From Bacteroidota bacterium (lineage in GTDB: Bacteria; Bacteroidota; Bacteroidia; Bacteroidales; FEN-979): a stretch of 64,000 nucleotides of DNA. The position numbers and the translations under genes are program-made. This document shows positions 8,014 through 16,453 of this stretch, piece by piece (within the stretch, counting starts at the first letter, position 1; every line of letters starts with the position of its first letter). The notes under the pieces were generated by a model. That model saw nothing but the letters and a program-made list of their open reading frames with translations, was not told the origin of the DNA and did not search any database. The stretch spans positions 31,614 to 95,613 of the forward strand of contig JAPLDK010000076.1 of assembly GCA_026391775.1 (NCBI GenBank), given 5' to 3'.

Positions 8014-8146
8014 TAGATTTTCCTGACCTTTCATATGAAGGATTTTAGAACAATTTCCATTCAACCGGGTTTACATTAATATTTTGTTGTAATTTAACAT
8101 GTTTTTCGGCGAATAATAATACAGGGAAAATCTTAATACCAGAAAT

Positions 8147-9580
8147 ATGGCAGAGAATTTAATGGACAAGGCAAACGATATCCTTGAAAGGGCGATCCTT
8201 GCTGCAGCGGAATTCCAGGAATTCGACCAGGAACAGACCGATAAGGTAGTGGAGGCCGTTTACAAAGCCGCCTTGAATGCAAGGATAAAGCTGGCCAAAA
8301 TGGCTGTTGAGGAAACGGGAATCGGGATATGGGAGGACAAAGTCTGGAAGAACGTAATCGGGACACAACTAGTTTATGAAAATATAAAGAATGAAAAAAC
8401 GGTTGGTGTAATCAGTTATGATCCCGTAACAGGCATTTCCGAAATAGCGCAGCCACTGGGCCCTATTTTTGCTGTCACACCTGTTACAAATCCAACATCC
8501 ACAGCAATTTACAAAATTCTGATTTGCCTGAAGGCCCGCAATCCCATTATTATCAGTGCCCACCGGAATGCTGCTCGCTGCACCGGGGAGGCTGCCCGAA
8601 TATGTTATGAAGCCGCCCTGGAGGCGGGTGCCCCCGAAGATTGTGTTCAGATGATATCTGCCGGATCACGGGATTTCACCCAGACGGTGATGGCGCATAC
8701 CAGGGTGGCCCTGATCCTTGCCACAGGGGGAACGGGGCTTGTGAAAGCTGCCTATAGTTCCGGCAACCCGGCAATAGGAGTGGGACCCGGCAATGTACCT
8801 GTTTTTATCGACGAGAGTGCGGATATCCCTTTTGCCATATCTTCTATAATAAGGTCAAAAACCTTTGACAATGGAACTGTGTGTGCAAGCGAACAATCGA
8901 TAATCGTTGAAGAAAAAATCGCTTTGCAGGTCAGGGACGAATTTAAACGCCAGAACTGCCGTTTTCTGACTCCGGAAGAAATTAAGAAAGTCGAAGCAAT
9001 CGCGGTGGTTAAGGAATCAATGTCGATGAGCCCATTTATTGTGGGCCAATCGGTTGAAACGATTGCACAAAAAGCAGGGATTACCGTGCCCCTGGGGACG
9101 AAGATATTACTGGCAGAACTGGCGGGGGTTGGCAAGGACTTTCCTCTTTCGGTCGAGATCCTTGCCCCGATCCTGGCCTTTTATACGGCAAAGGATTATC
9201 ATTCAGCAATAAAATTATGCATTGACTTGAATTACCTTGGCGGGATCGGCCATAGCGCGGGAATTTATGCGAATGACGAAAAACGGATCCTGGAATTCAG
9301 CCAGCTGATCAATGCCGGGCGCATTGTGGTGAATACCCCAACCTCCCAGGGAGCTGTGGGAGGGACCTTTAACATGCTGCCTCCTTCACTTACACTTGGC
9401 TGTGGAACAGGTGGGAAAAATATAACAACTGAAAATATAACTGTTAAACATCTGATCAATATCCAGAGGGTCTGCAGGCGAAAAATGAACGATAAATTTT
9501 TCAGCATCGACAGGAGTAAATATATGGACGAAAACTGCAATGAAGCAGATCTCAGATTTGAGTATCATAAAAATCACTAA
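8147..9580 (+). CDS. CoA-acylating aldehyde dehydrogenase (AdhE N-domain type)
   Basis: 477 residues, matching the aldehyde dehydrogenase half of AdhE or a stand-alone acetaldehyde/butyraldehyde dehydrogenase. It interconverts an acyl-CoA plus NADH with the aldehyde. Visible features are the cofactor-binding segment PLGPIFAVTPVTNPTSTA, the GGTGLVKAAY block, SGNPAIGVGPGNVP, and the catalytic Cys246 in FDNGTVCASEQS. The C-terminal block NLGGIGHSAG-like (LGGIGHSAGIYAND) and PTSQGAVGG are also typical. There is no fused alcohol dehydrogenase domain; a separate iron-dependent alcohol dehydrogenase is encoded at 20825-21967. A STAS gene follows 17 bp later and may be co-transcribed. Whether the substrate is acetyl-CoA or a longer acyl-CoA cannot be read from sequence. 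Confidence 0.9.
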   Translation: MAENLMDKANDILERAILAAAEFQEFDQEQTDKVVEAVYKAALNARIKLAKMAVEETGIGIWEDKVWKNVIGTQLVYENIKNEKTVGVISYDPVTGISEIAQPLGPIFAVTPVTNPTSTAIYKILICLKARNPIIISAHRNAARCTGEAARICYEAALEAGAPEDCVQMISAGSRDFTQTVMAHTRVALILATGGTGLVKAAYSSGNPAIGVGPGNVPVFIDESADIPFAISSIIRSKTFDNGTVCASEQSIIVEEKIALQVRDEFKRQNCRFLTPEEIKKVEAIAVVKESMSMSPFIVGQSVETIAQKAGITVPLGTKILLAELAGVGKDFPLSVEILAPILAFYTAKDYHSAIKLCIDLNYLGGIGHSAGIYANDEKRILEFSQLINAGRIVVNTPTSQGAVGGTFNMLPPSLTLGCGTGGKNITTENITVKHLINIQRVCRRKMNDKFFSIDRSKYMDENCNEADLRFEYHKNH

Positions 9581-9597
9581 TCCAAAAAGCACTTAGT

Positions 9598-9927
9598 ATG
9601 TTTGATTTTGATTTTAACCCTGAAGAAAGAGTTTTAACATGCTTTTTTAAAGGACGACAGGATACGGTGCTCAGTAATCAGATTGCGGCTGAGCTGGAAT
9701 CCAAGTACGAAGAACTTACCGAAAATGAGGACAAAAAAGCATTACTGGATTTCAGCCTGGTCTTTGACGTTAAAGAAGTCAGCTTTATATCCTCGTCATT
9801 TATCAGGCTTTGTGTGGCTGGAAAAAAACGAGTAAAAGACGGAAGTTTTTCAATTCAGAATTCCGACCCATTCATCAAGAAAACCTTTAAAATAGCAGGC
9901 CTGGACGAGATACTCAACGTATTATAA
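9598..9927 (+). CDS. STAS-domain protein (anti-sigma factor antagonist type)
   Basis: A 109-residue single-domain protein. The fold pattern fits STAS: strand FDFDFNPEERVLTCFFKG, a helix, strand KKALLDFSLVFDVKEVSFIS, the SSSFIRL helix start that carries the usual phosphorylatable Ser, and a C-terminal FKIAGLDEIL helix. Members act in partner-switching modules in which a kinase phosphorylates the Ser and releases or captures an anti-sigma factor. No anti-sigma kinase is adjacent, so its partner lies elsewhere. It sits 17 bp behind the aldehyde dehydrogenase gene on the same strand. Confidence 0.75.
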   Translation: MFDFDFNPEERVLTCFFKGRQDTVLSNQIAAELESKYEELTENEDKKALLDFSLVFDVKEVSFISSSFIRLCVAGKKRVKDGSFSIQNSDPFIKKTFKIAGLDEILNVL

Positions 9928-9948
9928 ACAGGAAAAACTACTGCGGAA

Positions 9949-10434
9949 TTATCTCCAGAATATCAGTTTCCAGATATTTGAAAAGATTTTTATTGCCGAA
10001 ATCACCATACCTATGATCAGTATCCACGGGAAAATGATATCTATCCAGCCGAGTCCCGGATAATTGGAAAAATCCAGGGGATAAATGTAATACAATGTAA
10101 TCTGTGCAAGGAAGGAAGCGGCCTCCATGAATATACCCGAAATGTACCGGATTGAACGAAAATTCAGCAATAACATAAGCAGGTTACCACCGATCTGAAT
10201 AAGACAGGAAAAAAGCAGAATATACATTACCGCCCCATACTTTCCTGTAATAAATCCCAAATGCCAGTCAGGAAGTTTATAAAGTACAAATAAGGCAATC
10301 AGATTAAACACTATAGAAGAGACAAATTCTGTACGACGGTTGCGGTATTCCTTTTCCCTGTGCCAGCGGCGGGGACCAAATTCGTCAATACGCTTTGCCC
10401 AATGAGGCATTTTATCATCTTCAGGAGTTCCCAT
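9949..10434 (-). CDS. Unknown four-helix membrane protein
   Basis: 161 residues. A charged cytosolic N-terminus (KMPHWAKRIDEFGPRRWHRE) precedes about four hydrophobic segments, near residues 38-52, 63-92, 99-116 and 130-152. I recognise no family. The Arg/Trp/His-rich N-terminal part could be an amphipathic cytosolic segment. It ends 22 bp from the convergent STAS gene, with no clear terminator between them. Confidence 0.6.
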   Translation of the reverse strand: MGTPEDDKMPHWAKRIDEFGPRRWHREKEYRNRRTEFVSSIVFNLIALFVLYKLPDWHLGFITGKYGAVMYILLFSCLIQIGGNLLMLLLNFRSIRYISGIFMEAASFLAQITLYYIYPLDFSNYPGLGWIDIIFPWILIIGMVISAIKIFSNIWKLIFWR

Positions 10435-10537
10435 GGTTACAACTTTTAATGTAAGGGTTTGATTTCATGTAAGACAACCTAATAATGTACCGGTTACCAA
10501 AATTAGAGGATTATTCTTTAGTTTTAAGCGGAAAGAC

Positions 10538-10545
10538 TATATTTG
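10538..10545 (+). promoter_or_regulatory. -7 promoter box for the TPR-AraC gene
   Basis: TATATTTG matches TAnnTTTG exactly and lies 34 bp before the ATG at 10580. The -33 element is weak. Confidence 0.45.
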
Positions 10546-10579
10546 TAAGAGCTTTGAGCAAACTCGGGAAGGTCTCCAT

Positions 10580-12505
10580 ATGTCTCCAGGCAAAAAATTG
10601 ATACTAAAATCCTGCCTTACCTTTTCCAGAATAATAATTCTGACGTTATTCTGTTTTGCACAGATAAGCAATCACTTATGGGCTCAAAAAAAAGATTCAG
10701 CAGCCTTGTTTTCTCAACTCAGAACTACTGACCAAGATAAAAAGCTTGAGATACTTCAAAAAATCTTCAGGGAGTATTATAATTTTGATCCTGTTAAAGG
10801 TCTTCCCTATGTTCATCAGACTATTACACTTGCAAAAAGACTGAATGATAAAAAAGCAGAGACTGGAGCTTATTATGCTCTTGCCTCATATTACCAATGC
10901 AGGGGAATGATGGATTCGGCATTCTTCTTTTGCCAGATTGCGTTGGATATCAGTAAAATTTTAAATTCAAAGTCCTTAATAGCTCATGGTTACTCTGACA
11001 TGGGTGATTTATTCAGGGTCAGGGGAGAAAAAGTGAAGGCAATTGAATATCTTAAAAAATCTCTCGAATTGGATTCAACAAATAAATCGCATGTAGCTGG
11101 TTGTTGCTACAGCCTTGGGTTGCTTTATGCTGATGCGGGCTGCCCGGAAGAGTCTGCATATTATTACCTCAAATCATTAAAAATCAAGGAAGAACAAAAA
11201 AAATGGATTGATGCAGCCTATTTAATCTGCAATTTATCGGGTTTTTATTTTCGATCTTCATACAGGGAACAGGGTTTTCTGGCATATGAGAAGGCACTCA
11301 GTTATTTCCGGCTTGCGAAGCATCTCAAGGGTGAAAGCTACGTATATAACCTCATGGGAATGACATATTTTTCAGACAAAAATTACCTGTCGGCATTAAA
11401 ATATTTCAGAAAATCTCTGGCAATTAATTATTTGGACACCATAACAATCCGTTCAGGTTTTTCATTTAACCTGACCAATATCGGTGATACATGGATGAAA
11501 CTGAAACGTTTTGATTCAGCTCAGTTTTATTATTCCCGGGCTCTGGATTTTTCATCCAGGGACCAGGATTACCTCCCTATGTCATGTACTTATCTTTCAC
11601 TGGGTGAAATGAATACTGAATTAAAGAATTACACTACTGCCATTCAATTCCTTAACCAGGGGCTTTACTACTCCCGGCTCCTCAACTACAGGGTCCAATG
11701 GGAAACGGCCTACAATCTTTTATCAGAATGTTACAATGCAGCAGGAAATCATGAAAAGGCCTTGTTATACCTGAAACTACACAATGAGATCAAAGACAGC
11801 ATCTTTACAGAGAAAGCTCATCAGGAAGTAGCGAATATGACGATTAAATATGAAACACAGAAAAAAGACAAGGAGATCATCAGGTTAAATGTCGATTCTA
11901 AAAACAAGCAGGCAAAAATCAGGATTGCAGTTATTATTATCCTTTTAATTGTAATGATAACAGGGTTTGTAAGTTATTATATCTGGTTATATTATCGTAA
12001 AAAGGTAATGCCTAAAGTCAAGGCCTTGAGTTTCATCCAGGAAATGATTTCTATTGAAAAAGAAGGGGATAACCGAAGGTTAAGGGCGTTTGACAAACTT
12101 CTTCCTCCCGAACTAAAACCATTTACAGACACTCCTCCATTACCGACCGAAATAAATAAAAACCTGATAGTACAATTGGAAGGCTTACTGATAAAAGACA
12201 AAATATATCTTAATGAAAATATGTCTCTTACTGAGACTGCGCATATGCTCGATACGAATACAGCATATTTGTCAAGGCTAATCAATGAGCATTATACAAT
12301 CAATTTTTCCGCCTTTTTGAACAGATACCGTATTGAGGAAGCTAAAAAAATGATCCTTGACGATCATTGTAATAACCTTTCGATTGAAGGAATTGCAAAA
12401 AATGCAGGTTTCAGGTCAAAATCCACATTCAACCAGGTTTTTAAAAATTCAACAGGACTAACGCCTACGGAGTTTGCTGTGAGGAACGGCAAAGTACGGG
12501 CATGA
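10580..12505 (+). CDS. Membrane-anchored TPR-AraC family transcriptional regulator
   Basis: 641 residues. An N-terminal hydrophobic segment (about residues 13-36, ending HLWAQ) looks like a signal sequence. A series of tetratricopeptide repeats (about 60-430) contains repeated ALxYFRKSLAI-type helices. A transmembrane helix at about 455-478 (IAVIIILLIVMITGF) follows, and the C-terminal AraC-type helix-turn-helix domain (about 540-635) includes SLTETAHMLDTNTAYLSRLI and GIAKNAGFRSKSTFNQVFKN. The layout suggests a periplasmic TPR sensor that controls a cytosolic DNA-binding domain directly, without phosphotransfer. This one-component type is common in Bacteroidota. The target genes are not evident from the neighbourhood. 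Confidence 0.88.
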   Translation: MSPGKKLILKSCLTFSRIIILTLFCFAQISNHLWAQKKDSAALFSQLRTTDQDKKLEILQKIFREYYNFDPVKGLPYVHQTITLAKRLNDKKAETGAYYALASYYQCRGMMDSAFFFCQIALDISKILNSKSLIAHGYSDMGDLFRVRGEKVKAIEYLKKSLELDSTNKSHVAGCCYSLGLLYADAGCPEESAYYYLKSLKIKEEQKKWIDAAYLICNLSGFYFRSSYREQGFLAYEKALSYFRLAKHLKGESYVYNLMGMTYFSDKNYLSALKYFRKSLAINYLDTITIRSGFSFNLTNIGDTWMKLKRFDSAQFYYSRALDFSSRDQDYLPMSCTYLSLGEMNTELKNYTTAIQFLNQGLYYSRLLNYRVQWETAYNLLSECYNAAGNHEKALLYLKLHNEIKDSIFTEKAHQEVANMTIKYETQKKDKEIIRLNVDSKNKQAKIRIAVIIILLIVMITGFVSYYIWLYYRKKVMPKVKALSFIQEMISIEKEGDNRRLRAFDKLLPPELKPFTDTPPLPTEINKNLIVQLEGLLIKDKIYLNENMSLTETAHMLDTNTAYLSRLINEHYTINFSAFLNRYRIEEAKKMILDDHCNNLSIEGIAKNAGFRSKSTFNQVFKNSTGLTPTEFAVRNGKVRA

Positions 12506-12518
12506 TCACCGGTACTTT
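12491..12518. terminator. Possible bidirectional hairpin between convergent genes
   Basis: AAAGTAC (12491-12497) pairs with GTACTTT (12512-12518), and further inward GG pairs with CC after one mismatch. It spans the stop codons of the TPR-AraC gene and the carboxypeptidase gene. The T run is short, so this is a tentative call. Confidence 0.35.
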
Positions 12519-14040
12519 AAAGCTGGACCATGGCGTCCATGATTTTCTCCATCTTTTCTTTTATTTCGAATGACGGGCCGTCGAAATTATTTACAATTAT
12601 GGTGAATATCAGAGTCTTTCCGGACCTGGTTTGGGCATACCCGGCAAAGCTTTTTACTCTGGACATGGTGCCGCTCTTTGCCTGGACATTTCCTTCTGCA
12701 GCAGTGTTCACGCACAATGTGCGAAGTGTCCCGGAGACTCCGGCAACGGAAAGGGATGTAAAAAAATATTCTGCAGCCGGAGAGGCCCGCATATAGGCTA
12801 ATAACCAGGTCACCTGTCTGGCAGTAAAGGTGTTGAACCGTGAAACGCCGCTACCGTCAAACATAGCAAATCCTCCCATATCCATCCCTTTTGATTCCCA
12901 GAAATGTCGAACGGCCAGGGCACCTGCTTCGGTCCCTCCATATTTTAAGACTTTAAGCCCAATGTGTTTCAAAAGATTTTCAGCAAAAAAATTATAACTG
13001 GCCTGATTGGTAGTATGTACTATGGAAGCCACTGTGGGTGACTGAACTGAAGTAATCTCTATGATTACAGATCTCTTTAAGCGTTCGGCAAGGGAATCGG
13101 AATCAGTAACGGAATAGGCTTTCCCGGAAATATAAAAACCTTTTCGGCAGAGAGTATTTAAAAACTCTCCTGCAGCAGCTAACGCAGGGTTACTTATGGC
13201 CGCTACAATGGAAACCTCTGTTTTTCCTTTAGATACAGTGCCACGGATAGTTTTTTGATTTGTCATCGGATGACCAATAAGGAAAATCTCCTCCTCGTCC
13301 ATCTCCGTCTCAACCAACTTATTATAAAACACTTCTTCCGGGATAAAAGGAGTTACCTTCTTCAGCCCTGAATCAAAGCGCTTCTCTTTCAACGGTTCGA
13401 AAAAGAGTTCATAAAGGTTTCCGTTTATAGATAACCCTGAGGCGGCAGCACAATAACCCATATTGATCTCCCCCCAGGTCCAGGTATAGGGGATATAATC
13501 CTGATCAAAGATCCGTCCATCACCTATAACGGAACCATCCACCGAATCTATCCCAAGTTTTTTCAGGGAAATGCACCAATTTGAAAAAATAATTTTCATG
13601 GTCTGTTCCCCAAGGCAAAAAGTAGGATCACCTCCGCCTTTAATAATTACATTGCCATGGAGGGTATGGCCGGTGATGGTCCCCTCATATTGCAGGGAGG
13701 TTTTAAAACGGGTTCCGGGTTCCAGGATTTCAAGAGCGACAGCTGTGGTAAACAACTTCATTGTGGAAGCGGGAATCAATGCCTGATCCTCATTAAAGCC
13801 TGCTATAAGGCTATCGTTAGAGGCATCAATGAAACGATACGAAAAAGAGGCATGCCGGAGGAGAGAATCCTTTGAGAAACGCTCAAGACCAATAATCAAA
13901 GGATTTCTCAACTTTAAAGTGTTTTGTTTACCAGGAGTTATTAATGCACTTTTTTCCAAAGGAGTGGAGGTATTACTACCGGTACATCCGGTAAGTAAAA
14001 CCACCACTCCAACGGCCGCAACTATTCTTCTAAACATCAA
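12517..14040 (-). CDS. dacB: D-alanyl-D-alanine carboxypeptidase/endopeptidase, PBP4 (DacB) type lipoprotein
   Basis: 507 residues. A lipoprotein signal ends in LLTGC with Cys19. The penicillin-binding fold has the SxxK motif ASTMK (nucleophile Ser92, Lys95), the SxN motif in NQASYNFFAENLL, and a KSGTM third motif near the C-terminus. DGSGVSRFN, typical of class C PBPs, lies between the last two. The large domain inserted after SxxK, with GGGDPTF, is also characteristic. Family members trim or cleave peptidoglycan stem peptides in the periplasm. The lipobox suggests attachment to a membrane. The gene shares its strand with two further envelope genes and is the last of the three. Confidence 0.9.
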   Translation of the reverse strand: MMFRRIVAAVGVVVLLTGCTGSNTSTPLEKSALITPGKQNTLKLRNPLIIGLERFSKDSLLRHASFSYRFIDASNDSLIAGFNEDQALIPASTMKLFTTAVALEILEPGTRFKTSLQYEGTITGHTLHGNVIIKGGGDPTFCLGEQTMKIIFSNWCISLKKLGIDSVDGSVIGDGRIFDQDYIPYTWTWGEINMGYCAAASGLSINGNLYELFFEPLKEKRFDSGLKKVTPFIPEEVFYNKLVETEMDEEEIFLIGHPMTNQKTIRGTVSKGKTEVSIVAAISNPALAAAGEFLNTLCRKGFYISGKAYSVTDSDSLAERLKRSVIIEITSVQSPTVASIVHTTNQASYNFFAENLLKHIGLKVLKYGGTEAGALAVRHFWESKGMDMGGFAMFDGSGVSRFNTFTARQVTWLLAYMRASPAAEYFFTSLSVAGVSGTLRTLCVNTAAEGNVQAKSGTMSRVKSFAGYAQTRSGKTLIFTIIVNNFDGPSFEIKEKMEKIMDAMVQL

Positions 14041-14051
14041 TGATAAACAGT

Positions 14052-14474
14052 TTAATTACCTATAACAATGAACCAATCCCCATTAACTTTTTTGAGATTG
14101 ACCTTGTCGTCTGAGTCTGTACCATTATTAAATTGTAATTTGTACTTGACGGTTGCCGTCAATCCATCTTCTGAAATTTTCTCTTCCAGGATCTGAATAT
14201 CCTTTAATCCCTGTTTTTTTTCATATTCCTGCGTCGCCCAGGTACATAACCCGGTAAATTTCTGGGTGTCTTCTTTAGTGAATGCAACTCCATCCTTCCG
14301 TACATAATATTTTATAACTCCTGGATAGTCCTTGGCCTTTAAATTATTCAGAGCTGTTTTTACAACATCCGAAGGAGTTTTACTGATGATGCCACCGCCA
14401 CCACCACCGCAAGAGGTCAATAAAAAGGCCAGCAAAAGGCCTGTTAAAATTAAGCAAACATTGATCTTTTTCAT
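14052..14474 (-). CDS. Small lipoprotein, DUF4878-like
   Basis: 140 residues. The signal peptide ends in LLTSC followed by six glycines, a lipobox with a flexible tether. The mature part starts DVVKTALNNLKAKDYPGVIK and ends in a strand-rich NTF2-like region (GLTATVKYKLQF, KVNGDWFIVI). This matches the DUF4878 type of small, cystatin/NTF2-like lipoproteins of unknown role. It lies 11 bp upstream of the carboxypeptidase gene and is probably co-transcribed with it. Confidence 0.7.
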   Translation of the reverse strand: MKKINVCLILTGLLLAFLLTSCGGGGGGIISKTPSDVVKTALNNLKAKDYPGVIKYYVRKDGVAFTKEDTQKFTGLCTWATQEYEKKQGLKDIQILEEKISEDGLTATVKYKLQFNNGTDSDDKVNLKKVNGDWFIVIGN

Positions 14475-14504
14475 AATACTGTTTTTTTTTAAGTGAATAC
14501 TGAT

Positions 14505-15140
14505 TCATTGGGTATATATTTTATAAAATAATCTGCTGGTTATAAATGCCCCGGGCATCAGGATTTTTCTCCTGGCCAGCAGGATGTTAACCTCATCCAG
14601 TCTCCGGAGCAGAATGTTTATATTTTGATCCCCCTGCCGATACGCTTTTAAAACCAATTCGGTGCAATAAAGGTTTTGATCAGTAAAGAGATCATAGGAA
14701 TTGTCGAACCGGCATTGTTGAATATAAAAGGTTCTTGCCTGTGCAGCGACTCTGGTTAAACTCTTCCGATCAAGATATGATCGGAAGATGGCGAAATGAC
14801 TCGCCTTCCTTGGATCAAGGAAAGAACGTAATGGTTCTTTCCTCACCAGCCCGGTTTGAGCCGAGTTTTCACCAGGTTCAGCATGAATGACAAAAGGTAT
14901 CCCTCTCTCCATTACTATGAGTCCTATATGTGAGAAACTGCTGTTTTTTTCAGCAAGGACAACTGCAAGGCTCTCTATGCTTTTTCCCCTCCGGAAAACG
15001 AGGTCCCCTTCCTGCAGGGAAAAAGAATCCAATACCTTTAAATTGCAGTTGTCCCAATATCTGAAGATCATATATCCGGAAATGAATATTACGAACGGAC
15101 AGAAAATTAAAAGATAAAGAATTATTTTCCAGGGTTTCAT
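14505..15140 (-). CDS. YiiX/YebB-like permuted NlpC/P60 (papain-like) protein
   Basis: 211 residues with one N-terminal membrane helix (about 7-27). The region LQEGDLVFRRG, then SSFSHIGLIVMERG with the catalytic His, and LYCTELVLKAYRQG with the catalytic Cys, form the permuted NlpC/P60 arrangement in which His precedes Cys. Members cleave amide or ester bonds in cell-wall peptides or lipids; the substrate here is unknown. The catalytic domain would face the periplasm if the N-terminal helix is an uncleaved anchor. It is the first gene of the three-gene minus-strand envelope group ending at 12517. Confidence 0.78.
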   Translation of the reverse strand: MKPWKIILYLLIFCPFVIFISGYMIFRYWDNCNLKVLDSFSLQEGDLVFRRGKSIESLAVVLAEKNSSFSHIGLIVMERGIPFVIHAEPGENSAQTGLVRKEPLRSFLDPRKASHFAIFRSYLDRKSLTRVAAQARTFYIQQCRFDNSYDLFTDQNLYCTELVLKAYRQGDQNINILLRRLDEVNILLARRKILMPGAFITSRLFYKIYTQ

Positions 15141-15214
15141 TTTACGGAAATCATTGGAATCGTATTACCTGGTAAAAGTATTATGAGGTGCTGCTAAAAC
15201 AAAATATTGATTGA

Positions 15215-15283
15215 CCGGATTTATAAATCCACACTGGAAGCTCGTCCTGATCCTGATGTTTCACGTCCGGATTTATAAATCCA
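15215..15283. repeat. Two copies of a 17-bp palindromic repeat
   Basis: CCGGATTTATAAATCCA occurs at 15215-15231 and again at 15267-15283, exactly 52 bp apart. Each copy contains the perfect 14-bp palindrome GGATTTATAAATCC. They lie in the gap between divergent genes, about 125-190 bp before the 15407 start. They could be paired operator sites (52 bp is close to five helical turns) or REP-like elements. Confidence 0.7.
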
Positions 15284-15406
15284 ACCAATAAATACTTGTA
15301 TAAGAGTGTTGGGGGGAGATACATTTGCTGTCACAAGGTTTTTAGCCTTGAGTCCAAAAAATCAACCTGAAGAAATTTCACTAAATCAAATGTTCAATCA
15401 AACTTC

Positions 15407-16429
15407 ATGAGTATGAAAAAGCTGATTCTATCTTTTTTTGTCCTGTCACTGCTGCTCCTCAACGGATGGAGTGCGGGAAGAGCCTCTGTCCTCGGCAGTG
15501 CTCAGTCAATCATTACTGCCTCAGTATCTGTGCTTGGTCAAAGTGCAGACCAGCCAGTTAAAGCTGATTCGACAGCCACCACAACCGAAGCGAAAGACAA
15601 GCCTTTTAACTGGAAAGGCCTTATAATCGGGCTCCTTTTCCTTAGCTTTTATGGGTATGCCATCACCATGATTGTAATCACTTTGATACAGACAAAACGA
15701 ATCGATCCGGTTTCAAAAGAAGAATTCATCAATCTGAGGAAACAAGCTAATAGATCCGAGCTGGCAACAGATGAAGAGAACCAGCAAGCCTTAGCCTATA
15801 TTAATGAGGCATATTCTTCATGGAAAATCGTTTCTGAACCCGGTGAAGAAGAAATGCGTAGCCCGGTGACAATGAGCCAGCTTAAAAAGACAAGAGAGCT
15901 ACATACTATTGCTGCAAAAGTAATGCCGACCGATGATAAAGTTGTTGATCGTTTCAACACGATGGGCAGCGTTATTAATAGGTCAGAAACAAGAAGCTTC
16001 TCAGGATCATGGAAGTTGATCATTGTCGCAATAATTGCCACTTTTATCACATACCTGATGACAAAAAGTTTTGACCCGGGATTTTGGCACTGGCTGAAAG
16101 GTTTCTGGTGGATGCCCCTGGGTATTGTCCTGTATTATTTTGCCAGTCTTGCGCCTGCATTCCTTCAAGATAAACGTTCACGTTGGTTCAAAGGGAAAAA
16201 TATTCATAACGTGTTGATTGGCACTATTATGGGTCTTTTTCTTGCCACTCCGGCAACTGAAACCTGGGTAACAAAATGGAGCGATGGCAGTAAGACCAAG
16301 TCGGAAGAGTTCAACCCTGTCTTTTTTGTCATGTTATTCCTGACATTCATGCTCATCATGTTGCTTGGTTTCCTGATAATAATTTTTGCCGGGCTTAACT
16401 TTATCCGGAACTACCTGATTTATATCTAG
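15407..16429 (+). CDS. Unknown multi-pass membrane protein, first gene of the AAA+ cassette
   Basis: 340 residues. A signal peptide (KKLILSFFVLSLLLLNGWSA) is followed by a Ser/Thr-rich segment and a first membrane helix near residues 72-97. A cytosolic or periplasmic helical domain of about 110 residues then contains EEFINLRKQANRSELATDEE. Four more hydrophobic segments lie near residues 203-220, 228-250, 265-282 and 303-332. I recognise no family. It is 24 bp upstream of the LamG/zinc-ribbon gene, and the AAA+ gene follows, so the three look like one operon. An alternative ATG at 15413 is equally possible as the start. Confidence 0.7.
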   Translation: MSMKKLILSFFVLSLLLLNGWSAGRASVLGSAQSIITASVSVLGQSADQPVKADSTATTTEAKDKPFNWKGLIIGLLFLSFYGYAITMIVITLIQTKRIDPVSKEEFINLRKQANRSELATDEENQQALAYINEAYSSWKIVSEPGEEEMRSPVTMSQLKKTRELHTIAAKVMPTDDKVVDRFNTMGSVINRSETRSFSGSWKLIIVAIIATFITYLMTKSFDPGFWHWLKGFWWMPLGIVLYYFASLAPAFLQDKRSRWFKGKNIHNVLIGTIMGLFLATPATETWVTKWSDGSKTKSEEFNPVFFVMLFLTFMLIMLLGFLIIIFAGLNFIRNYLIYI

Positions 16430-16453
16430 GATTTTTTCAATCTGATAGTGATT

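Larger units (their letters stand above)
7741..8015 (-). mobile_element. 5' end of an IS1182-type insertion sequence (truncated)
   Basis: On the reverse strand an end-like inverted repeat hairpin (8013-7981, GGGTGTCTCAAAAGTC) is followed about 90 bp later by the first 48 codons of a DUF772/IS1182-type transposase. The rest of the element is missing, and the break falls at the end of the hybrid kinase gene. It marks the right border of the accessory region. Confidence 0.6.

Noticed and set aside
1290..8150. Attachment-site duplication of the tRNA 3' end
   Set aside because: I looked for a second copy of the tRNA end sequence up to the aldehyde dehydrogenase gene and did not see one; no integrase gene is present.
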